The notes under the pieces are model-generated. The model was given only the letters and a program-made list of their open reading frames with translations, was not told where the DNA came from and searched no databases. A program made the translations under genes and the position numbers. Below are positions 8,268-17,317 of a stretch of DNA of 64,000 nt, piece after piece. The DNA is from a bacterium (GTDB lineage: Bacteria; Zixibacteria; MSB-5A5; WJJR01). The stretch spans positions 1-64,000 of the forward strand of contig JAKAKI010000081.1 of NCBI GenBank assembly GCA_021813505.1. The letters are read 5' to 3'. The stretch's first letter is position 1; the number at the start of each line of letters is the position of its first letter.

Positions 8268-9167
8268 CTACTCTGAATAGATCAAATGCAACAGGACGCG
8301 ACCGACTGAGCCCAGCGACCTGGGAGAGCATTTGTCGGGGGAGTCGTGCGTTGTATGCCAATAGGGATAGCGCATGTCGATGATGTCGATAGCCGGGATA
8401 CCCTTCGCGAGGAGGGGCATGTGATCGTCGAAAATTTCATCCTCGTGTTCGGGACGGAAGGCGGTCTCCCCCAGCTCCGCTGCGACCTTCCAGACTTTAT
8501 CCACCAACGAGGGGGAATACTTGACAGAATACCCTTCCTTGAATATCTGCAGGGCACTGTCACCGACCATGTCGACGAGAATCGCCCACTTGTATTCGGC
8601 GGGAAGGTGATCGGCGAAGTAACGTGAACCCAGGCACCAGCCCGCTTCCTGGGAATACAGCCCAGCGTCTTCGCCATCGAAAAACGCGATATCAACCCCG
8701 ATCGAAGGCGCCTGTGCCCGCATGGCACGTGCGATTTCCAAGAGTAGCGCCACGCCGGAAGCGCCGTCATTGGCCCCGAGAACGGCCTGATGCCGGCCGG
8801 CAGAATCAGCGTTCATATCCGCGAAGGGCCGCGTGTCCCAGTGGGCACAGAGCAGAACGCGGCGCGAGCGGTTGGCACCGAAGCGGCCTGCGTAATTGAA
8901 CATCAGTACCGAGTCATTGAAGCCCGGGGGACGGCCACGAAACTGCTGTTCGATGAGTGTATCGGCGAGGACGCCCAATTGCACGCGCAGCCAGTCACGG
9001 CACTGTTCGTGACCACGCGTACCGGGCACCCGTGGGCCGAATTCGGTCTGCTTGACCAAATCGGCGAATGCCCTATCAGAATCGAAAGGAGGCACAGTTT
9101 TGGAGCAGCCGAGCAGCGCAACGGCAGCAAGAAAGCCGTAGAGCCAACGACGGTGGGTCAAATGCAT
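8268..9167 (-). CDS. M28 family zinc peptidase / glutaminyl cyclase-like lipoprotein
   Basis: A 299-residue protein beginning MHLTHRRWLYGFLAAVALLG followed by C21, a lipoprotein signal peptide with lipobox LLGC, so it should be lipid-anchored after processing. The M28 fold signatures are AHWDTRPFAD (metal-binding His and Asp), GANDGASGVALLLEIA, FFDGEDAG (catalytic and metal-binding Glu) and a late YWHTTHDSPDK histidine. The order and spacing resemble glutaminyl-peptide cyclotransferases as well as aminopeptidases, and sequence alone cannot separate them. Gene order suggests it leads a small operon with the ComEA-like gene, rsmD and coaD. Confidence 0.85.
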   Translation of the reverse strand: MHLTHRRWLYGFLAAVALLGCSKTVPPFDSDRAFADLVKQTEFGPRVPGTRGHEQCRDWLRVQLGVLADTLIEQQFRGRPPGFNDSVLMFNYAGRFGANRSRRVLLCAHWDTRPFADMNADSAGRHQAVLGANDGASGVALLLEIARAMRAQAPSIGVDIAFFDGEDAGLYSQEAGWCLGSRYFADHLPAEYKWAILVDMVGDSALQIFKEGYSVKYSPSLVDKVWKVAAELGETAFRPEHEDEIFDDHMPLLAKGIPAIDIIDMRYPYWHTTHDSPDKCSPRSLGSVGRVLLHLIYSE

Positions 9168-9393
9168 GGGGGAATGATAAGAGAGCCGACTCCGAATCGC
9201 CAGAGTGAACCTGATCAGGATTGGCACTGATTGTGAGGTTGAGTCCGGCCCGGCCACTATGGAGGGGGGCCGGAGAACTCCGCGGCCGAAGCCCACGAGT
9301 ATGGAGAAGAAGAGAATACTTCGTCACACCCTCCGCACGCGGGGGGGACGTTCCTCGCAGAGACCGCTGTCACTTCCGTTTCACGAAAACGGA

Positions 9394-12300
9394 TCAGAAT
9401 GTGAATTCGGCCCAGAGTGCCAACTGGCGGATGTGGGTTTTCGTATTGTCAGTTCGCGAGTCGCTCCACTGTGCGGAGAATCCGCCTTTGACCCGTGTGG
9501 AGAATGAGTAGTTGGCCTGGGGCGATACGCTGAATTCAGTACTGGCGGTTCCAGGGGTCAGAACGTTGCTTGAGTCTCCCATGTACGATTGGCTGGTCTT
9601 GCCCGAGATACGGACCGACATGGTCATTTGCGATGTGAGGCGAATTCCGCGAAGGAGCGGAATCGGGATTCCTTTGGGGGAACTGAAGGAGTAATCGAAG
9701 TTGGCATCCCACGAGTGCGTTTCGGTTCTGGTCGGCCGGGGCTGCTTCTGGTTGAGGACACCCCGCGTCGTGAGGTTGGCTATCGAGAAGCCGAATCGGA
9801 TGGTTTTGTGAATGGTGCCGCTCACACTGATCAACGGTGAGAATCCGCTGGACCATCCCTTGCTGGTCCAGGAATTCGGCGTGCGAGACTTGCCGGTGCC
9901 GCCTTCTTCAAACTTCTGGCTGTACGCACTCCGGACTGCCGCGCTGGTGAAGATCCAGCCGATCGGGGTAATGCGCTCGAGGCGATCAAGCGACGTGGAG
10001 AGGGAGGGGAACGCTTCACTCAGGGTGTAGGTGCTGCTCCCGCTTTGCTCGCGCCAGTTGAACGACCAGCCGTACGAATTACTCACGGTGAGTATACTTC
10101 CGAACTTGATGCTGTTCTTGATGTCGAGCCGGTCGCCGTTGGATCGCGTGGGGGGCGGGCGTCCGGGTGATGCCGTCGTTGTCAGGCTCGGCGGAAGGAC
10201 TTCATTGGCGGTGTTGAGGCCGAAGCGGAAGTCGAGGCCGGGGCGGCTTGAGAGATTGTTTTGGCTGACGGCGTCGTTGTGGCCGTAAGTGATCGACAGC
10301 GGTCCTATCGGCGTCGTGACCCAGTTGAATCCGCCCAATATGCCGCGCCAGATGGCTAGAGGGCCGAATCCACCGGAGCCGCCGGAAACGGTGCCGGCGG
10401 CACTGGCGACAACCGGTTTAGTCTCCTGAGTCTTCGTCGGAGTTGGCGGGCCTTGGACAAACGGATTCGGCGGACCCAGCGGTTCGGGGCTTTGATCCTG
10501 CTTGTTGGAGGGCTGGGGTTGCTCCTGCTGGCCATTCCGATTCTGGTTCTGGCCCTGATCCAGTTGCCGCTGGACTTCCCCTGGCGCCGGTGGCGCGTCA
10601 CCGCCAACGAAACCAGGCTCCTGGATCTCGATAGCGCCGGCCGGAGGGGATAGCTGTTTGTCCCCTGTCTGTTTCTTCCCACCAGTCTTCTTGATCGTCG
10701 AGCCGGGACGTGCCTTTGGATGTGTGTAGCCAAGGAAGCTCCACAGCTTTGCGATATCGAAGTTGGCATTCGCGTTCAAAGTGCGGCTCAACTGCACGTT
10801 GTGAGTCGGGATCTTGACCGGGCTGCCCCGTTCCCAGCCCGCCGGGTGATCTTCGGAGCCGTCGACCGTACCGCGGAATCGCGCGACGGTCAAGTTTTCA
10901 ATCTGGTCATTGAAGTCGGCCGAGTAATTGAACGTATGCGTAAAGAATGAAAAGATGAATGGCTTGTATTCTGCCGAAACCCTCTGGCGGAATGACTGTT
11001 CCGTCCCCAGACGGAATTCCTTGGGGTTGAGAACGAGATTCAGATCGCGCGGGCCGGACAAGCTGCGCAGCGTCGACATGTCATAGCTCAGGGACAGAGC
11101 GGGAATCGGAGCCATCCCCAGCTTCGCAGTGCCATTGAAACTCCGATTGTCCACCTTGGTCGTGTCCTGGCTGCTGTTCACACTCGTCTGCACGGAGCGC
11201 GAGTAGGTGCCGCTGGCGCTGAATGACGTCGGGATCACCGAGAGCTTGGTACCGTACAGACTGCGAGGGAATAGCAGGTAGCGCATCCAGCTCAGTGGCG
11301 AGAAGTAGCCACGTTCTTTAAACATTGGCATATAGGAAGCGCCGGCGTTGTAGTTTTCAACTCTGTTGACCGGCAGGCTGGGTGACGTTCCCCGCTGGCG
11401 GCTTGCCATGAACGTAGCGGCAAGCGCCCCGAAAGTATTCTTGAAATACCAGGGAGCCGACGGCGGGGAGAACTTGAAGCTGGTGGTTACACTCTGGGCT
11501 TCGTCCCGTGATTGCAGCGAATCCTGCATCTGGCGATCCAGAACCACATCGGAGCCAATCAGCAATTTGGGGGTTGCGACTCTACGGCTGTAGTTGATCG
11601 AGATCGGCAGACTCATGCCCCAGGAAATCGGGACGAATTTGTCCATCCGGATCGACCCATTGACAGACGCATTCGTCTGCCCGGTGGAATTGAGCACACT
11701 CCCGGATCGCCCCTCGTTCAGGGTCCGGAAGGCGTAGGTCCGGGTCTCCATGCTCGCGGTGAACCCCATGAGATCGGCCATCTGGGCCGTCAGGGAGCCC
11801 CTGGCGGCAGTTCCCTGATCCCGGCGGACGTCATCCAAACTCAATTCGTCGAACCAGATTTCGCCGGAGTCGGGCGGAGCAAGTTGGGGTCCATCGCGGG
11901 CGGCGCCGAGTTCCATAAAGGAGATTCGCGAGAGGCTGGGAGTACCGCGCACCCCGACGTGCAGGGTGGAGTCATAAACGTAAAGCGAATCGAAGCCTTG
12001 ATGGTTCACGATCAGCTTCTGGCGGGCTTCCTCTTTGACCTGGGTGATCTTGTCCAGATCGATGCTCATCATCTGCCAGCCGGGGTCAACACGATGGCTG
12101 TAGAAATAGTAGTTCTTGGCGTCGGCGCCGAACCGGAAGAAGAAGTTTGTATTGGTATCGGCATTGAATCCGCCATGCACCCACATCTTCAGAAGACGAT
12201 AACCGGTGAGGTCCTGCGCCGTCGCCGAGGCGAGCCGGGCGCGTCCGGAGTCACCCGCGTGGAAGTCCGAATACTTCAAAAGTAGCGATTGCTCTTTTTC

Positions 12301-15300
12301 TTTGACGCCATTGACATCGACAAAGCCCCCGACTCCCGGCGGGGAAACATAGTCGCGATTTTCCTCTGTATTCTTGACGGCAATCTCGATCCGGCCCCTT
12401 GGCGTCGTCTGGGTTGTCGTGTCGACCACCGTCTTCCATGTGCTTTGGACGAGATTCACGGCAGCGACGTAGATCCGTGTCCGTTCGGTCGTGCCATTGA
12501 TCCACAGCCGTGCGTATTCAATGTCATTCGAGTCGGGAGACCCGCCAACTTTGGACATGTAATCCCAGACCGGTATCCGGTACGTGACCCACACGAGAGT
12601 GTCCGTGTACCCAGTGACATCGCGCGACACCAGGCCCGAGGAATCCACCATGATTGATCCCGGATTGGCCAGGTCCAGATCGTAGGTAAAGTACTTGTTG
12701 GCAAAATCAAGATTGTGCTGGTTCTGACCGCCCAGATCTTCAGAGTCGGGGAAGCCATAGCGATCGGGATCATTGCCGTTGAGTTCGGTTCCATTGATGT
12801 GGTCGTACGTATAATACCCGCGCTCATCTCGTAACGGAGCGGCCCAGTCGTCGCCATTGGGATCGGGATTCGTTACCGGATCATAGCCCGCCTCAGAGGT
12901 ATCGGCTTCCATGTCCAACCCAACGTCTTCACCATCATCCAGGATTCCATTGGGACTGCGGGTCTTGTTGGCGAGGCCATCTTCTGAATCCAGAACGCGG
13001 TCAGCATTGACATCTTCGGATATCCGGCCGAGATCGATGTGCAGACGTCCTTTGCCAACGACCGCCATGCGGAGCTCGATGTACTCAGCACGGGACTGGT
13101 CATAGGCTCCCGTCGGGAGTGCGCACATAATGCCACCCCACGCCGAATCGCGAGGCTGCGAATCTCGCACCACGATCGGCGACCGGTCGGGGCGAAAATC
13201 CAGAATCAGGACGGTGGCATTGGTGGTCGTACCCTTACGAATATCGCGTCTGTAAATCGCGGTTTCCGGGAACGGAACATAAGGGTTGAACCAGTTCAGA
13301 CCGGCATCGAACAGGCCACGAGGGCGTAGATTCAATTCCGTGAGCGGATCGAGCGGCGGGCTGGCGATGGTCCATCGTCCGCGGCTCACGCTGAAACTGT
13401 ACGCGCGTTTGGCGCTTTCAAAATCGTCGACAAGCACATTGCCCTTGGTGTTGGGATTGGGCATGGATCGGGCGACCTCGGCGCTGGCGGTGAAGCTCGA
13501 TTGGGCGTTTGTCTCCACCAACGGCAGGGCATCGACCAGTTTCGTGACCACCGGCGTGTTCGCCCGCCAGTAGATGTCATAGTCCAGCACCATGTCGCGG
13601 AACGGTTCGGCTCCCAACTGCGCCGGGCGATCGGTCGATTTCGAGCCTTTGTAGAGATAAGTCGCGCCGGTGTGGAAGTTGGCCCCCGCCTTGTACTCAC
13701 CACGCATGCCGAACAAAGTCCGCTTATCGATGGACATGAAGGGCGCGTACTCGTAGTCGATGGTCAACTGGCTGTTGGGATCCAGCGCCTCCAGCTTCAT
13801 GAACGTCACCGTCCCGAGATCGTAGTCGATCGTGTAATCCGAACCACGATTCAACCGCTGGCCACCGAGGGTCACGACTTCCGATTCGGACATGATGTTG
13901 ACGCGGCCCAGCGAAATCGAGGCGGCCCGCCGGCGTGTGGTCAACTTGATGTAGTACTTGGATGCGTTGCCAACGGTGGTCATGTTGGCGTCTTTGTAGA
14001 TCTCCGGCACGCGTTCCCGCAAGGTTGAGTCCGGGTACTTGACCGATCTGATGGTATCCGAGAGCGGATCGAATGGCTGGCGATCGGGAAAAATCAGGAG
14101 TCCGTCCGCGAGATTCAGAATGGCGTTATTGTAGTCCACCTTGCCATCGGGAGCACCGGCTGAGTTCACGTCGACCCGATCCAATCCGAAGAGTTGCAAG
14201 TACGGCACACCGTTCTGATTATTCAGGTTGGCGGCATCGTCCGTCGTCTCTGTACCCGGGGGGCCCTTCTTGATGTCGAGCCCGGTCAATTCCTCGTACT
14301 TGATATTCCGGAAGCCAAGGTCGTAGACATTCTTCCACATCGACAGCCAGAGCGGATGATCAGCGGTCAGCCCGGTGGGTTTGAGCAATTGGAGCCGGTA
14401 CGGTGTGACTGTCGTGTCGCCGAACTCCACAAATTCGCCGTTGGCGCGTTTGACCCGCATGTAATACGCGACGGTCGAGTACTTGATGTCCTGCGACACG
14501 GTATTGTTCAGGTAGAGGTAATGCTGCTCCGGGGAGATGATGTATCCCTCGGTCCCCTGCACAACGCAGGAAATCGTCCCTGTAGAATCCGTGTAGCGGT
14601 TCGGGTGACGAACATCCATCAACCACGTGACTTTCGTGGCCAGCGGGTCCGAAACGCTCTTGAACAGGAGGAAGTTGACGATGGTGTCCCCAGGATGGAC
14701 ATAGACGCTGTCATCGCCAACGGCGCCAACGCGGCCGAGATCGAAGAAGCGGTTTTCGGCGTACCTATAATCGCGAAAGGTGACATCGTTCTGATTGGCG
14801 CCGGCGGTCACACGGCTGCGGACTGTGTTTCCCTTTTCTTGCGACGTAATCATGGTCAGATCGACCGGCCCGATGGTGGCGGCCGCCTTGAGACCAAAGA
14901 GGCCTTGAATGCGCTGGCTGTAACCGACAAACTGGGTGTTGGGGAGCGCGAGCGTCGTGTTGCCCGCTTCGACGCTCTGCACGATGTCGTCTTCATCGCC
15001 CTTGTAGCGAATCTGAATGCGATTCTCCAGGTCGGTCTGGCGCTTCGAATCCTGATCGACCTTCACGGAGACCTTGGAGCCGATGGTCCCCTCGACGGTG
15101 AAGCTGCTTTGCTGCTCCATGATCAGCGAGGGAAACTTGCTGGGGCGGAGCGACGAGACTTTGTTGCTGGCGTCGGACCACTGCGACCGGCCGGCAAAAG
15201 AAATTCGCTGGCGGCCGGAGACCTGGAGGCCGGCGCCGCCCTCACCCACGACACTGGCCACCACAGAGGGGAGTTCGACACCGATGCGAAGCGGACCGCT

Positions 15301-15729
15301 CTTTTCGCGGTCGGTTTTCTTCATCAGGGTCATGATGTCGCGATTCCAGGTCTTGACGACCTGGTCTTGACTCTGGAAGGCTCGGAACGTGCGCAGATTC
15401 AACGAGACCGTGTCGGGGCTGCAGGCGAGGGCCGAGGCCGGTGTGCCCAGGAGGGTCCCCAGTTCAATGCTGGGCGTAGCGGAAGAGAGCTGTTTCGGTG
15501 CCTCCGGGGGCTGAACCAACGAACCGAGTTCGAAAACGACTACCGAGTCGGGCTGTTTGTACGCGAGATCAATGCTGAATTCAGGTGCAGAATCGCTGGG
15601 CAGGGTTATGCCAACGGTGGCGTGCACGTGAACCGGCACGATCATCAGGCCCGCGAGGAGGATCATTGCGGTGGCCCGAATTTGCGTGCGCCAGGTCGAT
15701 ATTCGATTTTTCGTACTACCGTGCAACAA
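9394..15729 (-). CDS. sprA: SprA/Sov-type outer-membrane translocon of the type IX secretion system
   Basis: A 2111-residue protein; SprA/Sov proteins are usually 2300-2500. SprA forms the giant outer-membrane beta-barrel through which T9SS cargo leaves the cell. Family features seen are an N-terminal signal peptide (hydrophobic MILLAGLMIVPVHVHA after a basic stretch), LQVSGRQRISFAGRSQW near residue 165, LTIDYEYAPFM (about 655), VDDFESAKRAY (about 768) and a final aromatic residue (LWAEFTF) as in outer-membrane barrels. The start is TTG with GGGGAG five bases upstream; no in-frame ATG precedes it after the last stop. Residues about 1680-1780 form a Gln/Pro-rich insertion, probably a disordered loop. 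It is monocistronic here, with no other T9SS component nearby. Three candidate cargo genes lie elsewhere in the window. Confidence 0.88.
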   Translation of the reverse strand: MLHGSTKNRISTWRTQIRATAMILLAGLMIVPVHVHATVGITLPSDSAPEFSIDLAYKQPDSVVVFELGSLVQPPEAPKQLSSATPSIELGTLLGTPASALACSPDTVSLNLRTFRAFQSQDQVVKTWNRDIMTLMKKTDREKSGPLRIGVELPSVVASVVGEGGAGLQVSGRQRISFAGRSQWSDASNKVSSLRPSKFPSLIMEQQSSFTVEGTIGSKVSVKVDQDSKRQTDLENRIQIRYKGDEDDIVQSVEAGNTTLALPNTQFVGYSQRIQGLFGLKAAATIGPVDLTMITSQEKGNTVRSRVTAGANQNDVTFRDYRYAENRFFDLGRVGAVGDDSVYVHPGDTIVNFLLFKSVSDPLATKVTWLMDVRHPNRYTDSTGTISCVVQGTEGYIISPEQHYLYLNNTVSQDIKYSTVAYYMRVKRANGEFVEFGDTTVTPYRLQLLKPTGLTADHPLWLSMWKNVYDLGFRNIKYEELTGLDIKKGPPGTETTDDAANLNNQNGVPYLQLFGLDRVDVNSAGAPDGKVDYNNAILNLADGLLIFPDRQPFDPLSDTIRSVKYPDSTLRERVPEIYKDANMTTVGNASKYYIKLTTRRRAASISLGRVNIMSESEVVTLGGQRLNRGSDYTIDYDLGTVTFMKLEALDPNSQLTIDYEYAPFMSIDKRTLFGMRGEYKAGANFHTGATYLYKGSKSTDRPAQLGAEPFRDMVLDYDIYWRANTPVVTKLVDALPLVETNAQSSFTASAEVARSMPNPNTKGNVLVDDFESAKRAYSFSVSRGRWTIASPPLDPLTELNLRPRGLFDAGLNWFNPYVPFPETAIYRRDIRKGTTTNATVLILDFRPDRSPIVVRDSQPRDSAWGGIMCALPTGAYDQSRAEYIELRMAVVGKGRLHIDLGRISEDVNADRVLDSEDGLANKTRSPNGILDDGEDVGLDMEADTSEAGYDPVTNPDPNGDDWAAPLRDERGYYTYDHINGTELNGNDPDRYGFPDSEDLGGQNQHNLDFANKYFTYDLDLANPGSIMVDSSGLVSRDVTGYTDTLVWVTYRIPVWDYMSKVGGSPDSNDIEYARLWINGTTERTRIYVAAVNLVQSTWKTVVDTTTQTTPRGRIEIAVKNTEENRDYVSPPGVGGFVDVNGVKEKEQSLLLKYSDFHAGDSGRARLASATAQDLTGYRLLKMWVHGGFNADTNTNFFFRFGADAKNYYFYSHRVDPGWQMMSIDLDKITQVKEEARQKLIVNHQGFDSLYVYDSTLHVGVRGTPSLSRISFMELGAARDGPQLAPPDSGEIWFDELSLDDVRRDQGTAARGSLTAQMADLMGFTASMETRTYAFRTLNEGRSGSVLNSTGQTNASVNGSIRMDKFVPISWGMSLPISINYSRRVATPKLLIGSDVVLDRQMQDSLQSRDEAQSVTTSFKFSPPSAPWYFKNTFGALAATFMASRQRGTSPSLPVNRVENYNAGASYMPMFKERGYFSPLSWMRYLLFPRSLYGTKLSVIPTSFSASGTYSRSVQTSVNSSQDTTKVDNRSFNGTAKLGMAPIPALSLSYDMSTLRSLSGPRDLNLVLNPKEFRLGTEQSFRQRVSAEYKPFIFSFFTHTFNYSADFNDQIENLTVARFRGTVDGSEDHPAGWERGSPVKIPTHNVQLSRTLNANANFDIAKLWSFLGYTHPKARPGSTIKKTGGKKQTGDKQLSPPAGAIEIQEPGFVGGDAPPAPGEVQRQLDQGQNQNRNGQQEQPQPSNKQDQSPEPLGPPNPFVQGPPTPTKTQETKPVVASAAGTVSGGSGGFGPLAIWRGILGGFNWVTTPIGPLSITYGHNDAVSQNNLSSRPGLDFRFGLNTANEVLPPSLTTTASPGRPPPTRSNGDRLDIKNSIKFGSILTVSNSYGWSFNWREQSGSSTYTLSEAFPSLSTSLDRLERITPIGWIFTSAAVRSAYSQKFEEGGTGKSRTPNSWTSKGWSSGFSPLISVSGTIHKTIRFGFSIANLTTRGVLNQKQPRPTRTETHSWDANFDYSFSSPKGIPIPLLRGIRLTSQMTMSVRISGKTSQSYMGDSSNVLTPGTASTEFSVSPQANYSFSTRVKGGFSAQWSDSRTDNTKTHIRQLALWAEFTF

Positions 15730-15937
15730 CCGCGCTCCCCAATCGGGGTTTTCACTAATCCTTAGATGTTATCGATAGTTCCTCCTTGGTTTCATCGGCA
15801 ACTTTATGCCCGCCATACGGTCGGGCAGGTCCAGGTTACAAGATACTTGAAGTCGCGGTCGCTGGCAACGGCCAATCGCAATGCACAGGACAACCTGCGC
15901 CAGACCGCTGCTGCCTCGGGAGATGACGAGCCATCCG

Positions 15938-16885
15938 TCACACCCGTCTTACACTTTGCCGGTCAAGAGGTTCCCCCAGGAAGCGGACCTCGCTGCGAAG
16001 CTCGATGCCGTAGCGTTCGCGGACGGCGTCAGCCATTTGGCGTGCCAGGGCCAGGACATCGGCAGCGGTGGCTCCCCCCAAGTTGACAATCACATTGGCA
16101 TGGCGCTCATAGACCCCCGCACCACCAACACGCATTGATTTGGACCCGATCGCCTCCAATAGCTGGCCGGCGGGGATTTTGCCATGTTCGGCCTTGGGGT
16201 CCTCAATGTTCATGAAATACGAGCCGGCGGAAGGCAAATCGGCCGGGAGTTTGGTGGCGCGGATGGCGATGATCCGGTCGATTTCCGCACCAATTGCATC
16301 TTTGGATCCCGGCTGCAGAGCCACCTCTGACGACAGGATCACCCATCTTTTGCGACCACTCGCGGACAGCCGGTACGCGAATTCAAATTCCGACGGTGCT
16401 ACCGACCGTCGCTCACCGTCGGCGGTCAGAACCTCCGCGGCCGACAGGATATCGCTCATGGCGCGGCCATAGGCACCGGCGTTGCCAAAGACAGCCCCTC
16501 CCACAGTGCCATATATCCCGGAGGCGAACTCCAATCCCGCCAGCCCTTCTTGCCGGGAACGATTCACCAGATCGGACAGAAGTGCGCCGGACTCAGAAAA
16601 GAGATGATCACCCAGGCGTTCGATTCGACGAGCGCGATTGTGAACGACTAGCCCTTTGATGCCCAAATCGGAGATGAGGACGTTGGAGCCATCGCCGAGC
16701 AGGGTCACCGGAACTTCTGCGGCGCGTGCGGACTTGATGGCCAGAACGAGTTGATCTGCAGTTTGGGCCGCGAAATACCATTCGGCGGGGCCGCCGATTT
16801 TCAGGGTCGTGAGGGGAGCAAGGATGTGCCCGCGCTTCAAGCTTGGCGCGAGCTGGGACGTCCATGGGGGCCAGTTTGTGGTCAC
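15938..16885 (-). CDS. murB: UDP-N-acetylmuramate dehydrogenase
   Basis: MurB reduces UDP-GlcNAc-enolpyruvate to UDP-MurNAc with NADPH and FAD in the cytosol. The 315-residue protein shows TTLKIGGPAEWYF, VTLLGDGSNVLISD (FAD-binding) and GTVGGAVFGNAGAYG. It also has LPSAGSYFMN, matching the SAGS(F/Y)F active-site element of type II MurB, and late catalytic Glu region RSEVRFLGE. The start overlaps the DUF1844-like gene stop as ATGA. It lies outside the dcw cluster, 7.4 kb beyond ftsZ, so the murein precursor genes are split. The 208 bases between murB and sprA hold no recognisable gene. Confidence 0.93.
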   Translation of the reverse strand: MTTNWPPWTSQLAPSLKRGHILAPLTTLKIGGPAEWYFAAQTADQLVLAIKSARAAEVPVTLLGDGSNVLISDLGIKGLVVHNRARRIERLGDHLFSESGALLSDLVNRSRQEGLAGLEFASGIYGTVGGAVFGNAGAYGRAMSDILSAAEVLTADGERRSVAPSEFEFAYRLSASGRKRWVILSSEVALQPGSKDAIGAEIDRIIAIRATKLPADLPSAGSYFMNIEDPKAEHGKIPAGQLLEAIGSKSMRVGGAGVYERHANVIVNLGGATAADVLALARQMADAVRERYGIELRSEVRFLGEPLDRQSVRRV

Positions 16886-17214
16886 GGGGTGGACGGAGTG
16901 GACCCAGTGGACTCAGTGGACGAAGTGGACGTTGGCTCAGTTGAGGGGTGTTCGGTTTCGTCGACGAAGTTCATGCGGAGTTCGTAGAGCGTGTGGCTCA
17001 GGTATTGGCGCTCCGTTTCGCTGAGATTCCCAATTGTCTTGGTTTGCAGCATGGCGAGCAGGTCGATGGTGTTTTTGGCGAGCTCCATCTGGCGGTCGAC
17101 CTTGCCTGTGACGGGATTCATCACCTTCCCCATCTGCATGAGCGCCGCGGAGTAGAACGACGAGACCAACTGGAAGAACATGGGGTCGGAATTGTCGTGA
17201 GTGGAATGGGGCAT
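16882..17214 (-). CDS. DUF1844-family protein with repeat-encoded tail
   Basis: A 110-residue protein starting MPHSTHDNSDPMFFQLVSSF. The core (LMQMGKVMNPVTGKVDRQMELAKNTIDLLAMLQTKTIGNLSETE, positions about 25-70) resembles the small DUF1844 family of unknown function. The last 20 residues are an artificial-looking Ser/Thr/Pro tail (pattern STEPTSTSSTESTGSTPSTP) encoded by the 9-bp GTGGAC repeat at 16889-16933. The stop overlaps the murB start as ATGA, so the pair is probably cotranslated. A longer open frame upstream of 17214 runs into recG in another frame and is rejected. Confidence 0.75.
   Translation of the reverse strand: MPHSTHDNSDPMFFQLVSSFYSAALMQMGKVMNPVTGKVDRQMELAKNTIDLLAMLQTKTIGNLSETERQYLSHTLYELRMNFVDETEHPSTEPTSTSSTESTGSTPSTP
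16889..16933. repeat. 9-bp tandem repeat, GTGGAC type, five units
   Basis: Units begin at 16889, 16898, 16907, 16916 and 16925, each GTGGAC followed by three variable bases (GGA, CCA, TCA, GAA, GTT). The array lies within the 3' end of the DUF1844-like gene and is read in frame as Ser/Thr/Pro codons on the minus strand. The same family recurs at 26821-26865. Confidence 0.9.
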
Positions 17215-17282
17215 TGGTATGGTCCTCGTCTTGAAAGATAGCCGGGGCAGGCAAAGTGTCAACCGTGCAGTTGAAGCCGCAG

Positions 17283-17303
17283 GCATGGGCAGGATGCCCA
17301 TGC
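17283..17303. repeat. Short palindrome in the recG-DUF1844 gap
   Basis: GCATGGGCA-GGA-TGCCCATGC, a perfect 9-3-9 inverted repeat in the 103-base gap between recG and the next gene. It lacks a T-run on either strand, so it is probably a dispersed palindrome rather than a terminator. Confidence 0.6.
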
Positions 17304-17317
17304 TACCATTGCCGGCC

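Noticed and set aside
14194-15765. Long plus-strand open frame (523 residues) antisense to sprA
   Set aside because: It mirrors the codon structure of the real minus-strand gene in a GC-rich genome, has no family motif, no ribosome-binding site, and its protein is rich in Arg/His/Val shadow composition.
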